This document shows, piece after piece, positions 8,669 through 14,674 of a stretch of 44,092 bases of DNA. A program made the position numbers and the translations under genes. Origin of the DNA: a virus; the IMG/VR virus record IMGVR_UViG_3300031227_000106, positions 1-44,092 of that record; one strand, written 5' to 3'. The notes beneath the pieces were generated by a model. It had not been told where the DNA came from and did not search any database. It saw only the letters and a list, made by a program, of their open reading frames with translations. The stretch's first letter is position 1; each line of letters starts with the position of its first letter.

Positions 8669-8703
8669 CCCCGTCGGCCGCTTGATCGGGCGGCGGGGTT
8701 TTT
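8669..8703 (+). terminator. Terminator-like hairpin oriented on the plus strand
   Basis: Arms 8669-8680 and 8687-8698 pair in 11 of 12 positions (one G-U, one mismatch) around a 6-base loop and are followed on the plus strand by TTTTT (8699-8703). On the minus strand the hairpin follows the glycosidase-like stop directly but is preceded, not followed, by the T-run equivalent. It therefore has the polarity of a plus-strand intrinsic terminator although no plus-strand gene is accepted nearby. Confidence 0.5.
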
Positions 8704-10222
8704 AATTGTGCGTTTCAAAATAAAGCCGATGCAGTATCTCGTCCTGCATCGATTCCCGCATCAGATCCAAGTTACCCGTATGAGGCGGCATCGGCCCACC
8801 TAACGATTTCAACAACGTGGCGTAGCGAACGTCCATCACGCCGGCCGAAAACCCCTCAAACGCCATTGTGTTAATCGGGCCAGTCCACGCGGGATACGCA
8901 AAACAAATGTCCGGCCTGTCGTCACCGTCTTGCTCCGTCCAGATGTTCTCACGTCCATGCTGGTAGGCGTATGGCATACATCCGTCGAACCCAAGCGACA
9001 TTGCCTGCAGTCCAAACCGTTTACGAAACGTGGCGGGCGTTTCGGGCGAGGTCGCAGTGTAGTACCAAACCCTTGCACCTGCCTCCTGGAATTTTCTGAC
9101 CCATTGCGGATCTATGGTGTCTGGGTCGTCGTTGATATTCACGAGGTCCGCTTGCCCCTTGCCGGCACCCACTGTCGATTCGTAGAATAATTGGATGTCA
9201 TGGGCAGCCGCTTGGACTTTCATGCCTAGGGCTTGCACCACAGGCCACCATTCGGACTGCAGGGTTACAGCCGGGCCATTGCACTCATCGGAGCCATACG
9301 CATAGATGTCTTTGATGTTACATCGAATGCCGCTTATTGCTTTTGACAGTGCCAGGATTCGTGGCAGTGGATTGTCCCACCATGGCCCACTCGCTACCAG
9401 CCCGGTCCACAACAATGGATCACGGCATACGCCCTCCTCTCGCCTAACTTTAATTGCACGAATAGCATCGTCGGCCGCCAGAGGATTGTCAATGCTGCGA
9501 GTGTACAGGCTAGGGTGCTTGATACCGTGAACCTTCATATTCCGCAGATCTTGGCGGTATTGCAGATCCGTTTTTGTTTCGGAACTGAGTTGCGGCATTT
9601 CGCCCGGCAGTAGTTGCCCGCGATAATACACGCCGTAATCCAGCGACGGTTCCGGCAGGGTGAACGGTAGGACTTCGATGTCAACGAGAACTATCTCCGA
9701 TCCACGTCCGTTGGCAGTTAGCGTAAGTTTGAATCGGAACTTCTCGGCTTCGCAATCCACAGGCACATCAATGTCAACCCAGTATTGATGTGTATAGTCG
9801 GCTGGCAAATCGACAGGCTGTAGTGTTTCGGCATCGTAGCAGTTGGTCGTGAACTGGTTGTCCCATTCGTCCTCACCAGCCACCACGAACATGGGATCTT
9901 TGACCAGCAGATCCGGGATGATCCATGGCGGCCGTCCCCATAACGGCTTGCGAGTCCGCCACCATCTAGCAACATGGTGGATGTCGATTCGCGGCATCAC
10001 ATTGTCGTCGGTGTAGATGATACTATCATCGCTAACCGACACCCACTCACCGCGCACGGCGAGCCTCTCCAACGGTTTCTTATCATGGACGCAAAACGAT
10101 ATGGCCCTACGTTCGCCTCTCGCCATGCGAATGCTTTGGTGTGGATGTTGTCCGCTGGGCTGCGTGGTTGGTAGAATGTATTCGTCGATTATGGCTACGA
10201 CTGGCCAACATTGAGTTGTCAT
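8702..10222 (-). CDS. Glycoside-hydrolase-like protein (DUF4091 type)
   Basis: This 506-aa protein has an N-terminal beta domain (about residues 1-190). A TIM-barrel-like region follows with a YAYGSDE motif near residue 310, where related proteins have a conserved acidic pair. The end region (WTGPINTMAFEGFSAGVMDVRYATLL) matches the (P)IPTIxWEGxREGVDDVRY pattern I associate with DUF4091 glycosidase-like proteins abundant in planctomycetes. There is no signal peptide. It is an unusual cargo for a phage between DNA-metabolism genes and a regulator. It might act on host capsule or storage glycan, or be a virion enzyme. Its start shares a duplicated 21-bp junction with the preceding gene. Confidence 0.6.
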   Translation of the reverse strand: MTTQCWPVVAIIDEYILPTTQPSGQHPHQSIRMARGERRAISFCVHDKKPLERLAVRGEWVSVSDDSIIYTDDNVMPRIDIHHVARWWRTRKPLWGRPPWIIPDLLVKDPMFVVAGEDEWDNQFTTNCYDAETLQPVDLPADYTHQYWVDIDVPVDCEAEKFRFKLTLTANGRGSEIVLVDIEVLPFTLPEPSLDYGVYYRGQLLPGEMPQLSSETKTDLQYRQDLRNMKVHGIKHPSLYTRSIDNPLAADDAIRAIKVRREEGVCRDPLLWTGLVASGPWWDNPLPRILALSKAISGIRCNIKDIYAYGSDECNGPAVTLQSEWWPVVQALGMKVQAAAHDIQLFYESTVGAGKGQADLVNINDDPDTIDPQWVRKFQEAGARVWYYTATSPETPATFRKRFGLQAMSLGFDGCMPYAYQHGRENIWTEQDGDDRPDICFAYPAWTGPINTMAFEGFSAGVMDVRYATLLKSLGGPMPPHTGNLDLMRESMQDEILHRLYFETHN

Positions 10223-10231
10223 GATTTGACT
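10211..10231. repeat. 21-bp direct repeat, copy 1 (gene start junction)
   Basis: This 21-bp block spans the start of the glycosidase-like gene and the stop of the alanine-repeat gene. It is identical to 10876-10896, which spans the start of the alanine-repeat gene. Each copy encodes the end of one protein (VKS stop) and the beginning of the next (MTTQ), so the repeat brackets the alanine-repeat gene exactly. Confidence 0.85.
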
Positions 10232-10887
10232 TTCTGGCTATTAGTAGTCCGATATAATTTCGACAGTTTCGCGTATTGAGCAGCCCCCGCAGCATCCCCC
10301 GCAGCATCCCCCGCAGCATCCCACGCAGCATCCCTCGCAGCAGCCCTCGCAGCCCCCGCAGCAGCCCTCGCAGCATCCCACGCAGCAGCCCACGCAGCAG
10401 CCCTCGCAGCAGCCCTCGCAGCATCCGCAGCAGCCCCCGCAGCATCCCCCGCAGCATCCCTCGCAGCATCCCTCGCAGTAGCCCTCGCAGCCCCCGCAGC
10501 ATCCCACGCAGCATCCCACGCATCCCCCGCAGCATCCCACGCAGCATCCCACGCAGCAGCCAGTTCTTTATCGGTGGCTTCACCTACCGCATACCGTCTT
10601 GCTGCGGCTATAGCATTGAGGCTGTACTCGTTAGTCACCCCCGTGAGCTTACAAGACTGCTCTGCTATATCGCACGCAAACAGCCTCAATTCCTTCGCGG
10701 GAATAAAACACTCGTGACACAGCAGCCAGATTTTATCTAGAGCCGGAATGTCGAGAACATCAAGCGTGTCTATTGTCAGCGGCTGATCGCCCACAAGGGC
10801 TTTAATCTCTTTAGCGGACATGCATGGTTCTATTTCCATAATCTGATCTATTGTTACAGCACTAGTGGAACGAATTTGAGTTGTCAT
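10219..10887 (-). CDS. Alanine-repeat protein, Imm5-like
   Basis: This 222-aa protein has an N-terminal globular part (residues 1-105). It contains a pattern (NAIAAARRYAVGEATDKELAAA) that I recall from putative immunity (Imm5-like) and related phage proteins. About 95 residues follow of a degenerate A-A-x-D / A-A-(W,G,R)-(D,A) repeat, expected to fold as a long amphipathic or collagen-like helix. The underlying DNA (10279-10556) is a minisatellite of 12/15-base units with few base choices. Strong overlapping open frames on both strands are shadows of this repetition. The gene starts at 10887 within the duplicated 21-bp junction. Function unknown. Confidence 0.7.
   Translation of the reverse strand: MTTQIRSTSAVTIDQIMEIEPCMSAKEIKALVGDQPLTIDTLDVLDIPALDKIWLLCHECFIPAKELRLFACDIAEQSCKLTGVTNEYSLNAIAAARRYAVGEATDKELAAAWDAAWDAAGDAWDAAWDAAGAARATARDAARDAAGDAAGAAADAARAAARAAAWAAAWDAARAAAGAARAAARDAAWDAAGDAAGDAAGAAQYAKLSKLYRTTNSQKVKS
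10279..10556. repeat. GC-rich minisatellite encoding Ala repeats
   Basis: This region consists of tandem variants of a 12- or 15-base unit reading CGCAGCATCCC / CGCAGCAGCCC on the plus strand (GCTGCG-rich on the coding strand). All six frames stay largely open because the unit lacks stop trinucleotides. Copy-number slippage in multiples of three would change protein length without frameshift. Confidence 0.9.
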
Positions 10888-10896
10888 GATTTGACT
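10876..10896. repeat. 21-bp direct repeat, copy 2 (gene start junction)
   Basis: This block is identical to 10211-10231. Here the block ends in a full Shine-Dalgarno (AAGGAGTC on the minus strand), whereas in copy 1 the corresponding stretch is AGAAAGTC, so translation initiation should be stronger at this copy. Confidence 0.85.
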
Positions 10897-11141
10897 CCTT
10901 GTTTTTCAGATCCTTTTGTCGGCCCCGGTTCGGTTACGTGATCCAGTTCAACCCGCCCGCTGCGTTTCATCTGCGGAGCGTAGCCGTTGGTAGGATTGTT
11001 ATGTACGTCTAGCAACTTAACCAAAGCATCATGCACCAATGGCCGCATCGACTCCGGCAGCAGCTTGGCGTCGATAGCGTCGAGTCGTTCTTCGAGCTCG
11101 TGTAGTCTGATTCCGATCTCTGGCATGGTATGGTTTCTCAT
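10884..11141 (-). CDS. Small helical hypothetical protein
   Basis: This 85-aa protein has a heptad-like stretch (HELEERLDAIDAKL, residues 14-27), a second helix at about 33-48 and a polar Gly/Lys tail. Its last codons contain the AAGGAGTC ribosome-binding site of the alanine-repeat gene, which it overlaps by four bases. No family recognised. Co-transcription with the accessory cluster upstream suggests an early accessory role. Confidence 0.6.
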   Translation of the reverse strand: MRNHTMPEIGIRLHELEERLDAIDAKLLPESMRPLVHDALVKLLDVHNNPTNGYAPQMKRSGRVELDHVTEPGPTKGSEKQGVKS

Positions 11142-11599
11142 GACTTACTCCGTGCAGTCAACATCTCTGACCACGTCCGGTAGGAGTCACATTTTGGTTC
11201 CTCAGGGTACACCCAACTGAACCCGAAGAGGCAATTGTCAGCCATGTATTTTTCGGCTTCGAGTTGAGGTGATGCGTTGTGGTTGACTTGTATCCAATCC
11301 TTGCCGTTCCTGATGAGATACTCGCGCGAAGTTACTCGGGCGACCCCCACGCCATTAACAATCAGTCCAGCGATGACACTATTTGACATAGTTGGCAACT
11401 CCACCCACACCGCGTCCTCCGGCCGCTTGAGTACCGGCTCGACTTCCACCTCGGCAACGACTTTGACGGGTGTGCTAGGCGGCAGATTGTTTTTAGGTAT
11501 CGTTGACTGGCCACAGCAGCCATTCCACAGAACTGTGCCCACAGTAGCAGAATGTGACTCGGAAGTTTTCCCATGCCCAATTACTTTTTCAACTTTCAT
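11138..11599 (-). CDS. Hypothetical protein
   Basis: This 153-aa protein has no signal peptide or membrane helix. Residues about 40-65 are acidic and Val-rich, about 67-110 look like a small beta domain, and the C-terminal part contains scattered Trp and Cys (Cys123, Cys138). AAAGGAGAAAGCG precedes the ATG at 11599. It overlaps the next gene by four bases (ATGA). I do not recognise it. Its position downstream of the small paralogue cluster suggests an accessory early gene. Confidence 0.65.
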   Translation of the reverse strand: MKVEKVIGHGKTSESHSATVGTVLWNGCCGQSTIPKNNLPPSTPVKVVAEVEVEPVLKRPEDAVWVELPTMSNSVIAGLIVNGVGVARVTSREYLIRNGKDWIQVNHNASPQLEAEKYMADNCLFGFSWVYPEEPKCDSYRTWSEMLTARSKS

Positions 11600-11611
11600 C
11601 GCTTTCTCCTT

Positions 11612-11725
11612 TTAAAACTGAATTTTAAGATACTGCATCAGAACGAACGCAGCCACAGCAATGGCACCGGCAAGGACACCGCCTAATGCCGCCGCGATCA
11701 CCAGCATGTGGCGGCCGGGAATCAT
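11612..11725 (-). CDS. 37-aa single-span membrane protein
   Basis: A short gene starts at ATG 11725 (ATGA overlap with the last small paralogue) and ends TAA at 11612-11614. The product has a short basic start (MIPGRHM) and then one long hydrophobic helix of Ala, Gly, Val, Leu and Ile (about residues 8-30), ending YLKIQF. GAAAGGTGA lies ahead of the start, and the next gene begins 13 bases after its stop with its own ribosome-binding site. It fits the gap exactly. It could be an early membrane effector such as a superinfection-exclusion peptide. Confidence 0.6.
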   Translation of the reverse strand: MIPGRHMLVIAAALGGVLAGAIAVAAFVLMQYLKIQF

Positions 11726-12093
11726 GGGGTTTCACCTTTCGCTAGTTTGAGTATTTCCCCCAATCGGAAAACAAGATTCTCACAACTCACCACGTACTCG
11801 GTTTTTCCATCTTTGTTGGATTCTGCCATCGGTCTTGCTTCTTCGATGAACTTGTCGAGCGTCGCAACCACCAAGGCCAACCGCTCGGCCTTGGCCTTGT
11901 TGACAATTGCGAGGCTTAACGCTGCTTCCATCTCGTCCCAGTCGGCATCCATGTTTTCTTGGATCAAATTATCAAGCGGTTCCATATCGTCATTATCGTG
12001 CCAGTTAGCCACCTCCAGGCCGATTCCGCAGAAACTTTTTATTGCGGATAAGAGCACTTCGATAGATTCTAATACATCCGGTGAGTCGCTCAT
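11722..12093 (-). CDS. Small paralogue 9 of the RLDxV...AKGE cluster
   Basis: This 123-aa acidic protein starts at ATG 12093, overlapping the upstream stop by one base (TGATG) seven bases after AAGGAGA. The N-terminal ~50 residues are unique to this member (SPDVLESIEVLLSAIKSF and an Asp-rich segment). The shared module begins at KAKAERLALVV and ends KLAKGETP. The final codons (GCG AAA GGT GAA) form the ribosome-binding site of the tiny membrane gene. The family is unknown to me. Confidence 0.75.
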   Translation of the reverse strand: MSDSPDVLESIEVLLSAIKSFCGIGLEVANWHDNDDMEPLDNLIQENMDADWDEMEAALSLAIVNKAKAERLALVVATLDKFIEEARPMAESNKDGKTEYVVSCENLVFRLGEILKLAKGETP

Positions 12094-12308
12094 CACTTTT
12101 CTCCTTTTGCAATATTGAGGGTTATTTCACACGTCCTCTTTTTAGTTTTTTCTCGTTCATTCAGTGCTAGCCCACGATCTTCGAGGTATTTTAAATAGCC
12201 TTCGCACTCCGCAATCACATCATCCAACCGCTGGGCCTTGGCTTTGTCACTGTCTTTTCCTAGATAGTCCTGCACCTCCCATTCGTCTGGGTAAATTCCA
12301 TCACCCAT
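12093..12308 (-). CDS. Small paralogue 8 of the RLDxV...AKGE cluster
   Basis: This 71-aa protein starts at ATG 12308 in a TGATG overlap. Its first ~23 residues (GDGIYPDEWEVQDYLGKDSD) are nearly identical to those of the paralogue at 12812-13009, showing a recent duplication. The shared module then runs KAQRLDDVIAECEGYL and ends NIAKGEK. Those last codons carry AAAGGAGAAAAG, the ribosome-binding site for the next gene. Confidence 0.75.
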   Translation of the reverse strand: MGDGIYPDEWEVQDYLGKDSDKAKAQRLDDVIAECEGYLKYLEDRGLALNEREKTKKRTCEITLNIAKGEK

Positions 12309-12535
12309 CACTTGTCTCCTTTGGCTAGTTTTAGTGTTATCGTTGCCGCCGCCTTACAGTTGACCGCTGCAATCTTTGCATGCTCGGGGATACTGGGATC
12401 TGACAGCCATGCGTTTGCTGTCGCCAACCGATCTGCGCTGTCCGCAATCACGTCGTCAAGGCGTTCGGCCTTGGCTTTCCATTTCAGAATGTTCTGGAGT
12501 AAAAACGAACCATACATTTCATGAACTTGATCCAT
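12308..12535 (-). CDS. Small paralogue 7 of the RLDxV...AKGE cluster
   Basis: This 75-aa protein begins at ATG 12535, inside the 3' end of the upstream gene. A short unique N-terminus (MDQVHEMYGSFLLQNILKW) is joined to KAKAERLDDVIAD and a helical region ending KLAKGDK. The final AAAGGAGACAAG serves as ribosome-binding site for the following gene. Predicted all-helical and soluble. Confidence 0.75.
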   Translation of the reverse strand: MDQVHEMYGSFLLQNILKWKAKAERLDDVIADSADRLATANAWLSDPSIPEHAKIAAVNCKAAATITLKLAKGDK

Positions 12536-12812
12536 TGGTTTCTCCTTTTGCTAGTTTGAGGATCGCTTCAATATTATACAGAGCAGCGCGGGCGTAAGGT
12601 GTTTCACCGACTGGAATGCTTTTAATTTGACATTCGCAATACTCGATGGCTTCTTCACACCTGTCAATCACATCATCCAGCCGTCTTGCTTTCCACATGC
12701 ACGGCGGACATGCCTCCACTCTAACGATTATCACATCGTTCTTAGCGTCGATTTCGATTGATCCATCAAGCCCCTCGCCGCAGCGTTCACAAAATATATC
12801 TATTGATTTCAT
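12519..12812 (-). CDS. Small paralogue 6, zinc-knuckle N-terminus
   Basis: This 97-aa protein starts at ATG 12812 (TGATG overlap). Its unique N-terminus has two CxxC pairs (CERC near residues 9-12 and CPPC near 36-39), a likely zinc ribbon. The shared module follows as KARRLDDVIDRCEEAI, ending KLAKGETNGSSS. Unlike the other members it runs 17 bases into the next gene, so the AAAGGAGAAACC ribosome-binding site lies within its KGE codons. Confidence 0.75.
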   Translation of the reverse strand: MKSIDIFCERCGEGLDGSIEIDAKNDVIIVRVEACPPCMWKARRLDDVIDRCEEAIEYCECQIKSIPVGETPYARAALYNIEAILKLAKGETNGSSS

Positions 12813-13009
12813 CACTCGGTTCCTTTCGCTAGACTGAGAATCAATGCCGCCATCCAGTCGGCACTATCAACGTATGTACCCGGTTTGGCTCGCAGCACTT
12901 CAATACATTTTTTCGTCACATCGTCCAGCCGTTCGGCCTTGGCCTTGTCACTATCTTTACCTAGATAGTCCTGCACCTCCCATTCATCTGGATAAATCCC
13001 ATCACTCAT
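12812..13009 (-). CDS. Small paralogue 5 of the RLDxV...AKGE cluster
   Basis: This 65-aa protein starts at ATG 13009 (ATGA overlap, AAAGGAGAAAAGCG before it). Residues 2-22 duplicate the N-terminus of the paralogue at 12093-12308. The shared module is KAKAERLDDVTKKCIEVL and the C-terminus SLAKGTE, encoding AAAGGAACC ahead of the next start. This is the only member where the ribosome-binding core is GGAAC rather than GGAGA or GGTGA, so downstream translation may be weaker. Confidence 0.75.
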   Translation of the reverse strand: MSDGIYPDEWEVQDYLGKDSDKAKAERLDDVTKKCIEVLRAKPGTYVDSADWMAALILSLAKGTE

Positions 13010-13407
13010 CGCTTTTCTCCTTTCGCCATTTGCAATGCCAGTTTTATTTTTTCACGGTACGCTTCACATAACTGGTGATCGTCTCCGCCGTATAGTTCGG
13101 CATTTTCAAGAGACTTAACCACCGCGTCCAACCGCTCGGCCTTGGATTCAGTTTGCATCACATAGCCCCATGACGGATATTTAACGCATACGGTCTCCAG
13201 GTCATGCATATCCTTCAACCACTGATTGTGGATACATACACAGTCATCGTTAGGATACCAGCAGTCGGTACAGTAGCAGCACCCTCTATGGGAGTCAGGA
13301 GGATCGAGAGGTGGAATAAATTCTTCGCCTCGTAGCTCTCCGATCTCAATTAAAAGTTTAATTACGCTACGTAATGAGACGGGCCTGTCCATGTTAGTGT
13401 CACTCAT
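13006..13407 (-). CDS. Small paralogue 4, Cys-rich N-terminus
   Basis: This 133-aa protein is the largest of the cluster. The second ATG (13407) is preferred because GGAG is six bases away, versus three for 13410. The unique N-terminal ~85 residues include a Cys/His cluster (CCYCTDCWYPNDDCVCIH, about residues 49-66) that should bind one or two zinc ions. The shared module SKAERLDAVVKSL follows and ends QMAKGEKR, overlapping the next ATG by four bases. Confidence 0.75.
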   Translation of the reverse strand: MSDTNMDRPVSLRSVIKLLIEIGELRGEEFIPPLDPPDSHRGCCYCTDCWYPNDDCVCIHNQWLKDMHDLETVCVKYPSWGYVMQTESKAERLDAVVKSLENAELYGGDDHQLCEAYREKIKLALQMAKGEKR

Positions 13408-13645
13408 CATCTTCTCCTTTCGCTATCTGCAGCACCTTGTCAGCGTTTCCGCTGGCCTTGCCAGGACGAACGGCACCGGCTTGGCGGATAGTATTCTCGC
13501 AATAGGCAATCACGTCGTCCAGTCGTCTGGCCTTGGCCGCAAATCCTTGCATCGTAAACGTGCCAAACGGTTCCGTCTTAAACTCCACGCCTTGGCAGTC
13601 CGTGCATCCGATGGAATCCAGTCGTTCGTTGATAGGTTCATGCAT
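13400..13645 (-). CDS. Small paralogue 3 of the RLDxV...AKGE cluster
   Basis: This 81-aa protein starts at ATG 13645 (TGATG overlap). Its N-terminus has one CxxC (CTDC, about residues 14-17) and an aromatic-rich stretch, then the shared module AKARRLDDVIAYCENTI. It ends QIAKGEDDE. The last codons overlap the start of the following gene by eight bases and contain GCGAAAGGAGAAG, which is its ribosome-binding site. Confidence 0.75.
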   Translation of the reverse strand: MHEPINERLDSIGCTDCQGVEFKTEPFGTFTMQGFAAKARRLDDVIAYCENTIRQAGAVRPGKASGNADKVLQIAKGEDDE

Positions 13646-13896
13646 CACTTTTCTCCTTTCGCTTTCTTAAAAAGACGCAATACAACGTCTTCCCCAAAAC
13701 TACCCCCATTACCGCACTGCTTGGCCATTATAGTAAGGTCCGCAACCACCAAGTCCAGCCGTTCGGCCCTGGCTCGCAGCCGTATGATTTTAGTCACTGC
13801 TTCGCGCACTTGGCCAGCGAAAATGGTGCGTTCTCGTGCGTCGCCATTGATCGTATCGTGCTTGAGGCTTGCAGCCAGTCTTTTTTCAATCGACAT
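13645..13896 (-). CDS. Small paralogue 2 of the RLDxV...AKGE cluster
   Basis: This 83-aa basic protein starts at ATG 13896 with AAAGGAGAGAATA upstream. The N-terminus is a helical segment without cysteines (EKRLAASLKHD...), followed by the shared module RARAERLDLVVADL and the C-terminal KKAKGEK. The terminal codons again encode AAAGGAGAAAAG for the next gene. Confidence 0.75.
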   Translation of the reverse strand: MSIEKRLAASLKHDTINGDARERTIFAGQVREAVTKIIRLRARAERLDLVVADLTIMAKQCGNGGSFGEDVVLRLFKKAKGEK

Positions 13897-13930
13897 TATT
13901 CTCTCCTTTTGTTGTGTGTGATTCGTACAT
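13886..13930 (-). CDS. Possible 14-aa leader peptide
   Basis: A minimal reading frame (ATG 13930, TGA 13888-13886) fills the gap between the resolvase and paralogue 2. It has an AAGGAG ribosome-binding site eight bases upstream. It encodes MYESHTTKGENNVD, whose KGE codons form the ribosome-binding site of paralogue 2. It looks like a remnant of the cluster's gene-end module or a translational coupling leader. Expression is uncertain. Confidence 0.3.
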   Translation of the reverse strand: MYESHTTKGENNVD

Positions 13931-13932
13931 TG

Positions 13933-14388
13933 TTATTCTCCTTGCCTCACCCGTCGCCCGTACTCGGCTATCAGCATCGCGTCGGCAACGGCATGGGTTA
14001 TCGTTTTAGTCTTCGTGTAAACGGTTGCGTTCGGGAATAGCTCCTGTGCCTTCCGCTTGCTCACATTCTTATCACCTTTTGTCAAGCACCCCATGGCTCG
14101 CTGCCACTTGGCTGGCGACACGGTTTCAAACGGAACGCCGCAGGCAATTAGAAACGCTCGCAGCATGCCGTAGTGTTGGCCGAACTTCCAGGTTGACGAT
14201 ACGCCTTGCTTTGGCATAGGGCCGACTTTTTCGAGGTAGACAAAACGCTCATCTAGGCAGTAGCCATTTAGGCATTCCCACGTATCCGCCTCAGTCCGTG
14301 GCATGGGGTAAGCGTACATGCGGCCACCGTCGATGAACACGATCCCGCCGCTTTGGCCTGGATCTATGCCGATGATGGTTTCAGGCAT
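13933..14388 (-). CDS. ruvC-like: RuvC-like Holliday junction resolvase
   Basis: This 151-aa protein has the RNase H-fold resolvase pattern: Asp9 in GIDPG, Glu53 in YLEKV, and His132/Asp136 in THAVADA. These are the four acidic or metal positions expected for RuvC-type phage resolvases that cut branched DNA before packaging. Length is typical. AAAGGAGAATCTG precedes the ATG at 14388, encoded within the end of the upstream paralogue. Its own C-terminus RQGE encodes AAGGAG ahead of the next short frame. It sits with helicase and replication genes. Confidence 0.85.
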   Translation of the reverse strand: MPETIIGIDPGQSGGIVFIDGGRMYAYPMPRTEADTWECLNGYCLDERFVYLEKVGPMPKQGVSSTWKFGQHYGMLRAFLIACGVPFETVSPAKWQRAMGCLTKGDKNVSKRKAQELFPNATVYTKTKTITHAVADAMLIAEYGRRVRQGE

Positions 14389-14674
14389 CAGATTCTCCTT
14401 TAGCTAGCTTGAGCAACCCCGTCACAACCTTACCCAGTTCTGCTGCTACCGCGAAATCCGTGCCGGCTGGCGAAAGACGATCCAAGTTGGCTGCGGTGGC
14501 TGCGTATAACGAAGTTGCCCACTCCACCACCATATCCAACCGCATCGACTTCCGCCGTTCCTCGATATGGCTGGCAACCAACTTCTCCATTGCGGCGTGG
14601 AGCTTGTCGTAGCTGGCCTGTAGTTTCCGGTGTCGTTTGGTTAGCTCGTCGTAGGTTTTATTAGAATTCTCCAT
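14381..14674 (-). CDS. Small paralogue 1 of the RLDxV...AKGE cluster
   Basis: This 97-aa protein is separated from the other eight members by the resolvase gene. The unique N-terminus is a long charged coiled coil (about residues 5-42). The shared module is more divergent (KSMRLDMVVEWATSL), but the C-terminus KLAKGESDA is intact and provides AAAGGAGAATC for the resolvase start. The start ATG at 14674 lies inside the end of the helicase gene, with AGGAG about 12 bases before. Confidence 0.75.
   Translation of the reverse strand: MENSNKTYDELTKRHRKLQASYDKLHAAMEKLVASHIEERRKSMRLDMVVEWATSLYAATAANLDRLSPAGTDFAVAAELGKVVTGLLKLAKGESDA

Noticed and set aside
8601-8701. tRNA or other small structured RNA gene in the gap
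   Set aside because: Only the terminator-like hairpin is present; no cloverleaf or conserved T-loop was found.
10241-10740. Long SPRSIPRS-type and GCCVGCC-type open frames on both strands
   Set aside because: They are alternative readings of the stop-free GC-rich minisatellite. Only the frame with a globular N-terminus, ribosome-binding site and coupled start is accepted.
12093-14674. CRISPR-like array from the regularly spaced conserved DNA in the small-gene cluster
   Set aside because: The repeats are coding, unequal in spacing (about 200-400 bases) and explained by the shared protein module and ribosome-binding sites.
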